Positions 1 through 8,515 of a DNA stretch of 37,495 nucleotides are shown here, in pieces. Position numbers and translations under genes: made by a program. Source of the stretch: Candidatus Peribacteraceae bacterium. Its GTDB lineage: Bacteria > Patescibacteriota > Gracilibacteria > Peribacterales > Peribacteraceae. Below the pieces are notes generated by a model. The model saw only the letters and a program-made list of their open reading frames with translations, searched no databases and was not told where the DNA came from. The DNA lies in contig JABFSS010000116.1 of NCBI GenBank assembly GCA_013140485.1, positions 1 through 37,495 on the forward strand, read 5' to 3'. Within the stretch, counting starts at the first letter, position 1. Each line of letters begins with the position of its first letter.

Positions 1-2588
1 CGGTCACTGATGATCACGGCGTCTTCGAAGTTGTAGCCTTCCCACGACATGTACGCGACGAGCAGGTTCTGCCCGAGCGCCAACTCCCCTCCCTGGACAG
101 ATGAACCGTCGGCGAGCGGCTCGCCGCGGCGGACCTTTTGGCCGCGCGATACCTGCGGCCGCATGTGGAAGCAGGTTCCCTGATTGCTGCGGACGAACGT
201 GTGGAGTTTGTAGGTTTTCTTCTTGCCCGAGCTGTAGACGATGGAGACTTCGCGAGCGTCGGCAGCGGTGACTTCGCCGTCATCTTCGGCGAGCAGGGCA
301 TGACCGGATGCGCGCGCGGCGAGACCTTCCATGCCGGTGCCGACGTACGGCGAGTGAGGCTTGATGAGCGGAACCGCTTGGCGTTGCATGTTCGTTCCCA
401 TGGACGCACGGGTGTTGTCATCGTGCTCCAGGAAGGGGATGAGCGAGGTGGAGATCGAAAGAATTTGGCGGGGGCTGACGTCGACGTGCGTGATGTCGCG
501 GACGTGAGCGAGCAGCGGCTCCCCTGCTTTGCGCGACGAGATGCGGGTCGTCGGGAATTCGCTGAACTGATTCAAGTGCGTTTGCGCCTGGGCGATGGTC
601 AGATGGCGCTCCTGCTCGGCGTCGACATAGAGCACTTTACTCGTGATATACGGACGGACAGGGACGCTGTTTTTTCCTTCCTTCTTCAGAATCGCGATGG
701 CCTTTTTGGCGGTCTCCTTCGAATCGACGACGTCGCCTTCTTTGATGATGACTTTGCGGCTTTCTTTGACCGTGACGTCGATGATGCGGCCGAAAAGTTT
801 TTCGGGATCGAGCGGCACATCGTGCTTGATTTCGCGATACGGCGTCTCGAGGAATCCGTATTCGTTGACGCGGGCGAAGCCTGCCAAGTGAACGACGAGA
901 CCGATGTTGGGGCCTTCGGGAGTGGCAATGGGACAGATGCGGCCGTAGTGGGACGTGTGCACGTCGCGGACGTCGAAGCTCGCACGCTCGCGGCTGAGTC
1001 CTCCGGGACCCATCGCCGAGAGGCGGCGCTTATGGGCGAGTTCGGCCAGCGGGTTGGTCTGGTCCATGAACTGCGAGAGCTGGGACGACGCGAAGAATTC
1101 GCGCATCGCGGCCGTGATCGGACGGCAGTTGATGAGCTGGGTGGGGGTGACCGTTTCGATGTCCATGACGGTCATGCGGTCCTTGACGATGCGTTCCGTG
1201 CGGACGAGACCGACGCGGTACTTGTTCTGCACGAGTTCTCCGACGGAGCGGACGCGGCGGTTACTGAGGTGATCGATGTCGTCGGCGACGCCCACGCCGT
1301 TGTTGAGCTTCACGAGTTCACGCAGGATCGCGACGAAGTCGCTGACTTGGAAGACGCGATGCTGCTCGTCGTTCGGCGTCTTGATGTTGAAGCGGCGGTT
1401 GAGTTTGTAGCGGGCGATGGAACCCATGTCGTACTTCTTGAAATCGAAGAAGAGCGAATCGATGAGCTGCTTGGCGTTCTCGGGAGTGGCCAGATCGCCG
1501 GGGCGGATCTTGCGGTAGACGCTCTGGTACGCCTCCTCGACGGTGCGGATGGGATCTTTTTCGAGCGTCGTGAGGATGTAATCGTGCTCGGCGGCGGTGA
1601 CGTCTTTAAAGAGATCGATGATCTGGCTGTCGGCGACGTACCCGAAGACGCGGAGAAGCTGCGTGATGGGGATCTTGCGCTTGCGGTCGATTTTGCAGCT
1701 GATGATGCCGCGGCGGTCGGTTTCGATTTCGAGCCAGACGCCGCGCTTGGGGATGATTTTTGCCGCGTGGTAGCGAGGATGGTCGGGCATCTTGCTGAAG
1801 AAGACGCCGGGGGAACGGACCAATTGATGAACCACGACGCGCTCGATGCCGTCGACCACGAAGGTTCCGGAATCGGTCATGAGCGGAATGGATCCGAGGA
1901 AGACGTCTTGTTCCTTGATTTCGCCGGTCTCCCGGTTGATGAGCTGGACGTAGCCCTTCATCGCCGATTCGTAGCTGAGGTTACGACGCTTACAGGTGTC
2001 GGGGTCGTACTTGGGAGGATCGAACGTGTGGCCGAGAATGCGGAGCTCGAGCTTCTTGCCCGAGAAGTCGGTGATCGGCGTGATTTCTTCGAGGAGTTCC
2101 TTGAGACCCTCGGTGAGGAACCACTTGTAACTGAGGATCTGCATTTCGATCAGCGACGGAACGTGCGCGTTCTCTTCGTCTTCGACGAGCGCCACACGCT
2201 GCATTTCGACTTTCTTCGGCTTGAGATGATCGGGCAAGCGCGAGAAAACGGCGGGGATCCGGCCCGGAGGAGGAATGACGTGCGGATGCACTTGAGGCAA
2301 AACTTCGTCGTCGACATGCATTTGGTACGGCTTCTTCGGCACGTTGATTTTCTTGAGCGGCCGGAGAATGTCCGTCGTCTGCACCGGCTTGCTGCTGATT
2401 TTCTTGTTGAACTGCGCTTTCGGCTGGGGCTTCAGGATCGGTTTGAGCTTAGGTTTTTCTGCCACCACTGGCTTCTTCACGGACACTTTCTTTACCGCTT
2501 TCTGAGGAACGGGCTTTTTCTTCAGCGCGGGCTTCGCTGTCTTCACAGACTTTTTTGCAGCCTTAGCCGCCTTCTTCTTCGTTGCCAT
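1..2588 (-). CDS. rpoB: RNA polymerase beta subunit RpoB, 5' part (runs off the window)
   Basis: Beta subunit of RNA polymerase; about 862 codons are visible and the 3' end lies outside the window. The rifampicin-pocket region is clear at residues ~500-545 (SSQLSQFMDQTNPLAEL, then HKRRLSAMGPGGLSRERA), followed by TPEGPNIGL. The D, H and S positions where rifampicin-resistance substitutions usually occur are wild type. The visible part ends at YNFEDAVIISD. The canonical fold begins only near residue 143 (VPSLIEMQILSYKWFL); before it lies a Lys/Ala/Pro-rich extension about 115-120 residues longer than the E. coli N-terminus. An AGGAGG sits at 2613-2618, but 24 nt from the ATG at 2588, with no start codon in frame between them. 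The identity is certain; only the start context is odd. Confidence 0.97.
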   Translation of the reverse strand, partial: MATKKKAAKAAKKSVKTAKPALKKKPVPQKAVKKVSVKKPVVAEKPKLKPILKPQPKAQFNKKISSKPVQTTDILRPLKKINVPKKPYQMHVDDEVLPQVHPHVIPPPGRIPAVFSRLPDHLKPKKVEMQRVALVEDEENAHVPSLIEMQILSYKWFLTEGLKELLEEITPITDFSGKKLELRILGHTFDPPKYDPDTCKRRNLSYESAMKGYVQLINRETGEIKEQDVFLGSIPLMTDSGTFVVDGIERVVVHQLVRSPGVFFSKMPDHPRYHAAKIIPKRGVWLEIETDRRGIISCKIDRKRKIPITQLLRVFGYVADSQIIDLFKDVTAAEHDYILTTLEKDPIRTVEEAYQSVYRKIRPGDLATPENAKQLIDSLFFDFKKYDMGSIARYKLNRRFNIKTPNDEQHRVFQVSDFVAILRELVKLNNGVGVADDIDHLSNRRVRSVGELVQNKYRVGLVRTERIVKDRMTVMDIETVTPTQLINCRPITAAMREFFASSQLSQFMDQTNPLAELAHKRRLSAMGPGGLSRERASFDVRDVHTSHYGRICPIATPEGPNIGLVVHLAGFARVNEYGFLETPYREIKHDVPLDPEKLFGRIIDVTVKESRKVIIKEGDVVDSKETAKKAIAILKKEGKNSVPVRPYITSKVLYVDAEQERHLTIAQAQTHLNQFSEFPTTRISSRKAGEPLLAHVRDITHVDVSPRQILSISTSLIPFLEHDDNTRASMGTNMQRQAVPLIKPHSPYVGTGMEGLAARASGHALLAEDDGEVTAADAREVSIVYSSGKKKTYKLHTFVRSNQGTCFHMRPQVSRGQKVRRGEPLADGSSVQGGELALGQNLLVAYMSWEGYNFEDAVIISD

Positions 2589-2746
2589 ACGAAATGAGGG
2601 GAACGCAGATATCCTCCTGAGAAATACAGGGGGACCGGTTCGCGACACTCACAACTCAATCGGAAGCCGCCGCGAGATGGGCATAGTGTAAGGAGGTTTT
2701 TCAGGAGGTCAAATCCTTCTTAATAAAGAAAACGAGGGAAACAATG

Positions 2747-2807
2747 AAAACGAGGAAAACGAGGATCTTGCCCTGAGCGGGCGAAGGGTCCTCGTTTTCC
2801 TCGTTTT
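2747..2807 (-). terminator. Long hairpin downstream of the surface-protein gene
   Basis: A perfect 19-bp inverted repeat (AAAACGAGGAAAACGAGGA at 2747-2765, complement at 2789-2807) lies 25 bp beyond the stop of the surface-protein gene and upstream of rpoB. The loop holds a second palindromic sequence, CCCTGAGC...GCGAAGGG. The arms are built from the iterated unit AAAACGAGG, and another diverged copy lies at 2728-2737. It probably ends transcription of the surface-protein gene, although the T-tract after the stem is short. Confidence 0.55.
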
Positions 2808-2832
2808 TCTTCGATTTCTGCGTTTGCTTCCG

Positions 2833-5800
2833 TTACGGCAGACACGTCACCATCGTCGTCGCCGTCGCGGAGTTGTTGCTCATATTCGTATCCGTGCCCG
2901 CGGTGGTCGATACGTTCGCCGACTTCGTGAACGGCGTATTGCACCGGTAATCGGAGACGACGCGCAGGAAGACCATGAAGGTCTTGCTCTCGCCGGGCGC
3001 CAAGCTCGGCACGATGCACGTGACTTCCGTTCCGTTGGACGTGCACTCATCGCTGGAGAGCAGGTCGCTGAAGAGGAAGTCCCCGGGCGGCGGCTGAATC
3101 ATCTTGGCCGATGCGACAGTGGTGGTGCCGACGTTCTTCACGACGATCGTTTCGGGGAGATCGAATCCGCGGTTGACCTGCGGCGGCAGACTGAGCGTCA
3201 CCGACAGATCGACGGCTGCACCGCCGCCGTTCGTCTCATCGTTGTCCTGTGAGTTGACGCAGCCGGGATCGGAGGAGTCGACAAGACCGTCTCCGTCGTT
3301 ATCAACGCCGTCGCTGCATTGGGCCGGAGGAGCGGAGTTGAACTCATCATTGTCCTGGCTGTTCACACATCCGGGATCGACTGCATCGGCTTTGCCGTCT
3401 CCGTCGTTGTCGACGCCGTCCTGGCATTGCGATTTCGGATTCGTTTCGTCGTTGTCGGTCGCGGCGCTGCAACTGAAGTCGCTCAAGTCCGTAAATCCGT
3501 CGCCGTCGTTATCGATGCCGTCTTGGCACTGGGCGAGTGCGCAGACGGGCGGGAATCCGCAGAAGGTGAATGACGAGTAGCCGTTGCCCCCAAAGGTGAT
3601 GCCATTCGTGCCGAAGCCATTATGGAAACCCACTCCCTGAATTGCGGACGCGGCGCTGCCGCCGGCGCCGATGGACATGGACGGGGCGGAACCTGCGGGC
3701 ACTTTGGTGCCGTTGCTGAAGACGAGCTCAATGGCATCGATGTTATTGCCGACATTGCTGACCGGACCCGGCGTGAACGCCTGGACGGTGAAGCAAGGAC
3801 CGCTCGAATCCAATTGACCCGCGGAGTTGCTGACGAAGAAGTCGTACTTCTCGCCAAAAGTCAGGCCGGTATCAAGGTCTGCGTTGCCGGGACCTTGCGC
3901 GATGTCCTGGATCAGACGCACGTCATTTTTGGCGTAGCTGTACTTGGCGGTCGGCTCAGGAGTGGGACCGGACGATTGTTCGTAGATATCAAACCCCACG
4001 AGTCCCGGCATGTTCAGAAGAGACGTGGTGGGATTGGGGCACGAAGAGGAATTCGACTCGTCCGTATCTTGCGCATTGGAACATCCCGGATCCTGCGGGA
4101 AATCGACGAGTCCGTCGCCGTCGTTGTCGATGCCGTCCTGGCATTGCGCGGCCGGAGCGGCATTGGATTCATCGTTGTCTTGCTTGCTCGAGCAACCTGC
4201 ATCCTGCGGGAAGTCGACTGCGCCGTCGCCGTCGTTATCGAAACCGTCCTGGCACTGCGATTTCGGGTTCGTCTCATCATTGTCCGTCGCGGAACTGCAA
4301 CTGAAGTCCGCGGAATCGGTCGCGCCGTCACCGTCGTTATCGATACCGTCATTGCACTGGAATACTGTCGGAGGAGGCGGGCCGGAGCAGGTGATAAGAA
4401 CGGAATCCGTCGAGGTGTTGTTGGACGAATTACCGTCGACTGCCGAGGTCGTGCTGACCGTCGCCTGTTTAGTGATGGTCGAGTTGCATGCCTGGGAAGG
4501 CGAGACTGTCAGGTACGTCCAGAAAACGGTGGACTGGCCGGGCGCGAGGTTACCGACGGTGCACGTCACGGTCACGCCGTTCGAAGAACAATTTTGGCTG
4601 GAGAGCGAGGAATTGAACGTGAGACCGGCGGGGAGCGCCTGCGTCACCAAGGAACTCGCAATCGCCACGGAACCCACGTTCTGGACCGCAATTTTCTCCG
4701 GCATGTTGTCACCGCGATTGATCTGCGGATCGATGGCGAGGAACACCGCGAGATCCGCGTTCACGGGCGGCGCGTTGAATTCGCTGTCGTCCTGCAAGCT
4801 CACGCATCCCTGATCCGACACGTCGACGAATCCGTCGCCGTCGTTATCGATGCCGTCCTGACACTGGGCCTTGGGGAAGGTTTCGTCATTGTCTGTCGGT
4901 GAACTGCAGCTGAAGTCGCTCGGGAAGTCGGTCGCGCCGTCGTTGTCGTTGTCGATGCCGTCCTGGCACTGCGCGGCAACCGGCTGATTGAATTCGATAT
5001 TGTCCTGCTTGCTCGCGCAACCCGGATCCTGCGGGAAGTCGACGAGGCCGTCGGCATCGTTATCGACACCGTCCTGGCATTGCGACTTCGGGTTCGTCTC
5101 GTCGTTGTCGGTCGGGGCGTCGCAACTGAAATCATTCGGGAAGTCCGCGGCTCCATCGTTGTCATTATCAATGCCGTCTTGGCATTGCGCGGCCGGCGGA
5201 GGCGGGTTCCCGCCGCACGTCACGCGGAATGAATCCGAAGCGGTGTTGTTTGCGGCATTGATGTCGGTGACACCGATGGCGGTGACCGTCGCTTGTTTGT
5301 TGACGATCGAATCGCAGGGCCATGTGGAGGGAATCGTGAGGAAAACGACGAAGGTCTTCGACTGTCCCGGAGCGAGACTGGCCACGGTGCAATCGATGCT
5401 GACGCCGTTGAAGGCGCATGCGGGATCGGACAGGGCGGCGTTGTATCCGAGACCCGTCGGAACGATTTGCTTTACCGTGGCGCTCGGCACCGTGACGGAA
5501 CCGACATTCTGCACGCCAATCTTCTCAGCCATATTGTCGCCGCGGTTGATCTGCGGATCGATATCGAGACTGACTGCGAGATCGGCGCCGGCGGGAGGCG
5601 GAGGAGCATTGAACTCACCATCATCCTGCTTGCTTGTGCAACCCGGATCGCCGGGGAAGTCCGTCTGACCATCGCCATCGTTATCGATGCCATCCTGGCA
5701 TTGCGACTTCGGGTTCGTCTCGTCGTTATCCGTCGGAGCACTGCAACTGAAGTCGTTGGGGAAATCCACGGCTCCATCATTGTCGTTGTCGATGCCGTCC

Positions 5801-8220
5801 TGACATTGGAAGAGGGTGGGCTGAGTGAACTCATTATTGTCCTGATTGCTGGAACAGCCGGAATCCTGCGGGAAGTCGGTTGCGCCGTCTGCGTCGTTAT
5901 CAACGCCATCCTGGCATTGGGCTTTGGGATTCGCTTCGTCGTTGTCGGACGAAGAACCGCAGCTGAAGTCGTTCGGGAAGTCTGTGGCTCCATCGTTGTC
6001 ATTATCGATGCCGTCGCTGCATTGCGGCGCGGGCGGCGGGCCGTCCGGACAGGTGATGAGGACGTTCCCCGACGCGGTGTTATTTGCCGGATTCGTATCG
6101 GTGGCCGACGTCGTGGTGACGGTGTCCTGGAATGTTGCGGCAGAACCGCAGGGCGTCGTTGCGGGAACGAGCAATGCAACTTGGAAAGCAATGGACGCGC
6201 CTGGAGCGAGGTTCGAAACCGGGCAAGTGACGAATGCGGTATCCGACGTGCAGGCGGGATTCGAGGACGCGGGAACGAAAACGTATCCGGCCGGAATCGG
6301 CTGCTTCAAAACGGCGGACGCAACGGCCACGCTACCGAGGTTTTTTACACCGAGAATTTGCGTGAGATTGGTGCCCCGGTGGTTTTGCGGGGGAACCGAA
6401 ATAGTCGCTTGCAGGTCGACACCCGCTCCGCCTCCACCGTTCGTTTCGTCGTTGTCCTGCTTGCTCGCACATCCGGAATCCTGTGAGAAATCAGAGAGAC
6501 CGTCTCCGTCGTTATCGACGCCATCCTGGCACTGCGCCTTGGGATTGGTTTCGTCGGTGTCGGTCGCGGAGCTGCAACTGAAGTCGTTCGGGAAGTCGAC
6601 TGCACCGTCGCCATCGTTATCGACGCCGTCGGAGCATTGTGAAGCTGTTCCGTTGCAGGATTTCTGGAAGTTCAGCAGATTCACGTAGTTCTCCGTACGC
6701 TTGGGGCCGCAACTCAGCAGTCCCGTCTCGTTGGTATTGAATACCACCGATCCGTGCCCGTTCTGGGCCGGCGTGAATGCAATGGCAACCTGTGCCGTGG
6801 AATTGAGGATCGCGATCGACGACGGCAATGTGCCGCCCCATGCGGCAGAATTAGTGAAGGTGATCAGCGCATCGGTATTGCGGCCCACAATTTTTTCACC
6901 GGTGAAGATGGGATGCGTGGTTGTCACCGCTTGGCACGCTCCGCCTGCGGTATTATCAAGCGTGCCACTGAACTGTATGCCAAGATTTCCGGCGATTTGG
7001 TTCACGCGCGCCGTGCAATTGCCGAGGCGCTGCTGACCGTGCCCGGTGTCGCCGTACGCATCGTCCGCTGTGAGGCTCAAGCTTCCACCCGCGAGGTAGA
7101 AGCTGCGGATCACAGCGAGTTCAGCTGACGAGAGAAGCCCCGTATTGCCGCCGCAACCGTTGTGGAAGTACGAGATATCAAAATTATTCTTGTTGAGGAC
7201 GGAAGACGTGATCGTGGGAAGTGAATTCCTATTGTAAAACGTAACGTTGTATCCGAGATTAACAAGGCCTTGCTCTTCGGATGGAATAAGTGGCGGGTTC
7301 GGTTGAAGATCAATGTAGATGATGCGCGCTGCACGGCACGAAATCTGATCGGATTCGTCATTGTCCTGCGCGTTGACGCAGCCGGCATCAACCGCGTCGA
7401 ATTTTCCGTCACCATCGTTGTCGATGCCGTCCTGGCACTGCGACTTCTGGTTCGTTTCGTCGTTGTCGGTCGGAGCGTCGCAACTGAAGTCATTCGGGAA
7501 GTCGGTCGCACCGTCACCGTCGTTATCGATGCCGTCGTTGCACTGCACATCGCCGCATGCGGCCGGGTACCCTCCGAACGTGAATCTGGAGTAGCCGTTG
7601 CCTCCAAAGGTGATGCCATTCGTGCCGAAGCCATTATGGAAACCTACTCCCTGAATGGAGGACGCGGCGTTGCCTCCGACGCCGATGGACATGGACGGGA
7701 CGGAGCCGGCGGCCACCTTGGTGCCATTGCTGAAGACAAGTTCGATCGCATCGATGTTATTGCCCACGTTGCTGACCAGTCCGGGCGTCCAGGCTTCGAC
7801 CGTAAAGTACGCGCCCGTCGGATCCAATTGACCCGCGGCATTGCTGACGAAGAAGTCGTACTTCTCGCCGAGAGTCAGGCCGGTATCAAGGTCTGCATTG
7901 CCGGGACCTTGCGCGATGTCCTGGATCAGACGCACGTCATTTTTGGCGTAGCTGTACTTGGCGGTCGGCTCAGGAGTGGGACCGGACGATTGTTCGTAGA
8001 TATCAAATCCCACGAGTCCCGGCATGTTCAGAAGAGACGTGATGGGATTGCTACAGGCTGCCGGCGCGTTCTGACTTACCTGAAGTGCCGATCCGGAAAC
8101 GTCGTACGCCGTTCTCGCGTGAGCGAACGCCGGAAACAGAGTTGCGGACAAAACCATCGCGGTCATCGTGAAACATCCCACAAATTTTTGAAGTCGCAGG
8201 AGACAAAAACGGCTTTGCAT
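2833..8220 (-). CDS. Giant secreted surface protein with Cys/Asp calcium-type repeats and DUF11-like domains
   Basis: A 1795-residue exported protein of unknown function. A signal peptide ends near FAHARTAYD (residue ~35). Residues ~37-220 form a module that recurs at ~1392-1557. Residues ~290-522 are a separate globular segment (AARIIYIDLQPNPPL..., GGSLSLTADDAYG), possibly amidotransferase-like. The rest alternates 18 units of the type QCQDGIDNDGDG...DFPxDFSC with four DUF11-like beta domains (~598-723, 877-1005, 1152-1280, 1665-1795; each has NRGxN/D, then SLAPGxS or NLAPGxS, then DxNxxNN). The DxDxDG cores resemble thrombospondin type-3 or dockerin calcium loops, and the paired Cys suggest disulfides. 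No LPXTG or other sorting tail is visible. The ATG at 8220 was chosen; an in-frame TTG two codons earlier is less likely. No Shine-Dalgarno is seen. An adhesin or stalk role is inference. Confidence 0.85.
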   Translation of the reverse strand: MQSRFCLLRLQKFVGCFTMTAMVLSATLFPAFAHARTAYDVSGSALQVSQNAPAACSNPITSLLNMPGLVGFDIYEQSSGPTPEPTAKYSYAKNDVRLIQDIAQGPGNADLDTGLTLGEKYDFFVSNAAGQLDPTGAYFTVEAWTPGLVSNVGNNIDAIELVFSNGTKVAAGSVPSMSIGVGGNAASSIQGVGFHNGFGTNGITFGGNGYSRFTFGGYPAACGDVQCNDGIDNDGDGATDFPNDFSCDAPTDNDETNQKSQCQDGIDNDGDGKFDAVDAGCVNAQDNDESDQISCRAARIIYIDLQPNPPLIPSEEQGLVNLGYNVTFYNRNSLPTITSSVLNKNNFDISYFHNGCGGNTGLLSSAELAVIRSFYLAGGSLSLTADDAYGDTGHGQQRLGNCTARVNQIAGNLGIQFSGTLDNTAGGACQAVTTTHPIFTGEKIVGRNTDALITFTNSAAWGGTLPSSIAILNSTAQVAIAFTPAQNGHGSVVFNTNETGLLSCGPKRTENYVNLLNFQKSCNGTASQCSDGVDNDGDGAVDFPNDFSCSSATDTDETNPKAQCQDGVDNDGDGLSDFSQDSGCASKQDNDETNGGGGAGVDLQATISVPPQNHRGTNLTQILGVKNLGSVAVASAVLKQPIPAGYVFVPASSNPACTSDTAFVTCPVSNLAPGASIAFQVALLVPATTPCGSAATFQDTVTTTSATDTNPANNTASGNVLITCPDGPPPAPQCSDGIDNDNDGATDFPNDFSCGSSSDNDEANPKAQCQDGVDNDADGATDFPQDSGCSSNQDNNEFTQPTLFQCQDGIDNDNDGAVDFPNDFSCSAPTDNDETNPKSQCQDGIDNDGDGQTDFPGDPGCTSKQDDGEFNAPPPPAGADLAVSLDIDPQINRGDNMAEKIGVQNVGSVTVPSATVKQIVPTGLGYNAALSDPACAFNGVSIDCTVASLAPGQSKTFVVFLTIPSTWPCDSIVNKQATVTAIGVTDINAANNTASDSFRVTCGGNPPPPAAQCQDGIDNDNDGAADFPNDFSCDAPTDNDETNPKSQCQDGVDNDADGLVDFPQDPGCASKQDNIEFNQPVAAQCQDGIDNDNDGATDFPSDFSCSSPTDNDETFPKAQCQDGIDNDGDGFVDVSDQGCVSLQDDSEFNAPPVNADLAVFLAIDPQINRGDNMPEKIAVQNVGSVAIASSLVTQALPAGLTFNSSLSSQNCSSNGVTVTCTVGNLAPGQSTVFWTYLTVSPSQACNSTITKQATVSTTSAVDGNSSNNTSTDSVLITCSGPPPPTVFQCNDGIDNDGDGATDSADFSCSSATDNDETNPKSQCQDGFDNDGDGAVDFPQDAGCSSKQDNDESNAAPAAQCQDGIDNDGDGLVDFPQDPGCSNAQDTDESNSSSCPNPTTSLLNMPGLVGFDIYEQSSGPTPEPTAKYSYAKNDVRLIQDIAQGPGNADLDTGLTFGEKYDFFVSNSAGQLDSSGPCFTVQAFTPGPVSNVGNNIDAIELVFSNGTKVPAGSAPSMSIGAGGSAASAIQGVGFHNGFGTNGITFGGNGYSSFTFCGFPPVCALAQCQDGIDNDGDGFTDLSDFSCSAATDNDETNPKSQCQDGVDNDGDGKADAVDPGCVNSQDNDEFNSAPPAQCSDGVDNDGDGLVDSSDPGCVNSQDNDETNGGGAAVDLSVTLSLPPQVNRGFDLPETIVVKNVGTTTVASAKMIQPPPGDFLFSDLLSSDECTSNGTEVTCIVPSLAPGESKTFMVFLRVVSDYRCNTPFTKSANVSTTAGTDTNMSNNSATATTMVTCLP

Positions 8221-8372
8221 ACGCAAGAAGGTGAGAGATAAAAAAGGAAGTTACTGTGAGGCAGACGCAGTCAGCGGTCAATCCTTACCGGGCTGTTTCT
8301 ATCATGTTGTAGCCAATAGTTGCTCTTCCGCCCGTGAGTAAGCGGATGGTGATCATGAATAATTACTAATAA

Positions 8373-8396
8373 GTAACTTTTAAGTATTATTGTCAA
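8373..8396 (-). promoter_or_regulatory. Candidate sigma70-type promoter for the surface protein
   Basis: In the AT-rich gap before the gene, a consensus -35 TTGACA reads on the minus strand at 8396-8391, followed after about 18 nt by TTATTA. This would give a leader of roughly 150 nt. The -35 is convincing, the -10 is not. The rest of the gap 8227-8515 shows no gene; it holds the repeat at 8469-8487. Confidence 0.3.
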
Positions 8397-8468
8397 TATT
8401 CATGGTATTTGGCTCTGTGTAGGCTTCTTTGGAATTAATTATGAAGGAAATTGTTGTGTAACACAGTG

Positions 8469-8487
8469 CCCTTCGACAGGCTCAGGG
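8469..8487. repeat. CCCTTCGACAGGCTCAGGG dispersed palindromic repeat
   Basis: An imperfect palindrome (CCCT...AGGG) just outside the 3' end of aguA. A diverged copy in the opposite orientation (CCCTGAGC-GGGCGAAGGG) lies in the loop of the hairpin at about 2771-2788. Sequences of this type are common intergenic repeats in many environmental bacterial genomes. Confidence 0.6.
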
Positions 8488-8515
8488 TCACTTCGCAGAT
8501 TCAGGAACAAGGAAA

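Noticed and set aside
138-2597. 819-codon open frame on the plus strand opposite rpoB
   Set aside because: It is antisense to an unmistakable rpoB, shows no known motif and arises from the codon bias of the real gene.
3622-6486. Long plus-strand frames opposite the surface protein
   Set aside because: They repeat in step with the Cys/Asp repeats of the minus-strand gene, as expected of a mirror image of repeated codons.
3300-7550. Regularly spaced repeats resembling a CRISPR array
   Set aside because: The repeats are coding units of the surface protein with imperfect copies and coding spacers; no cas genes are present.
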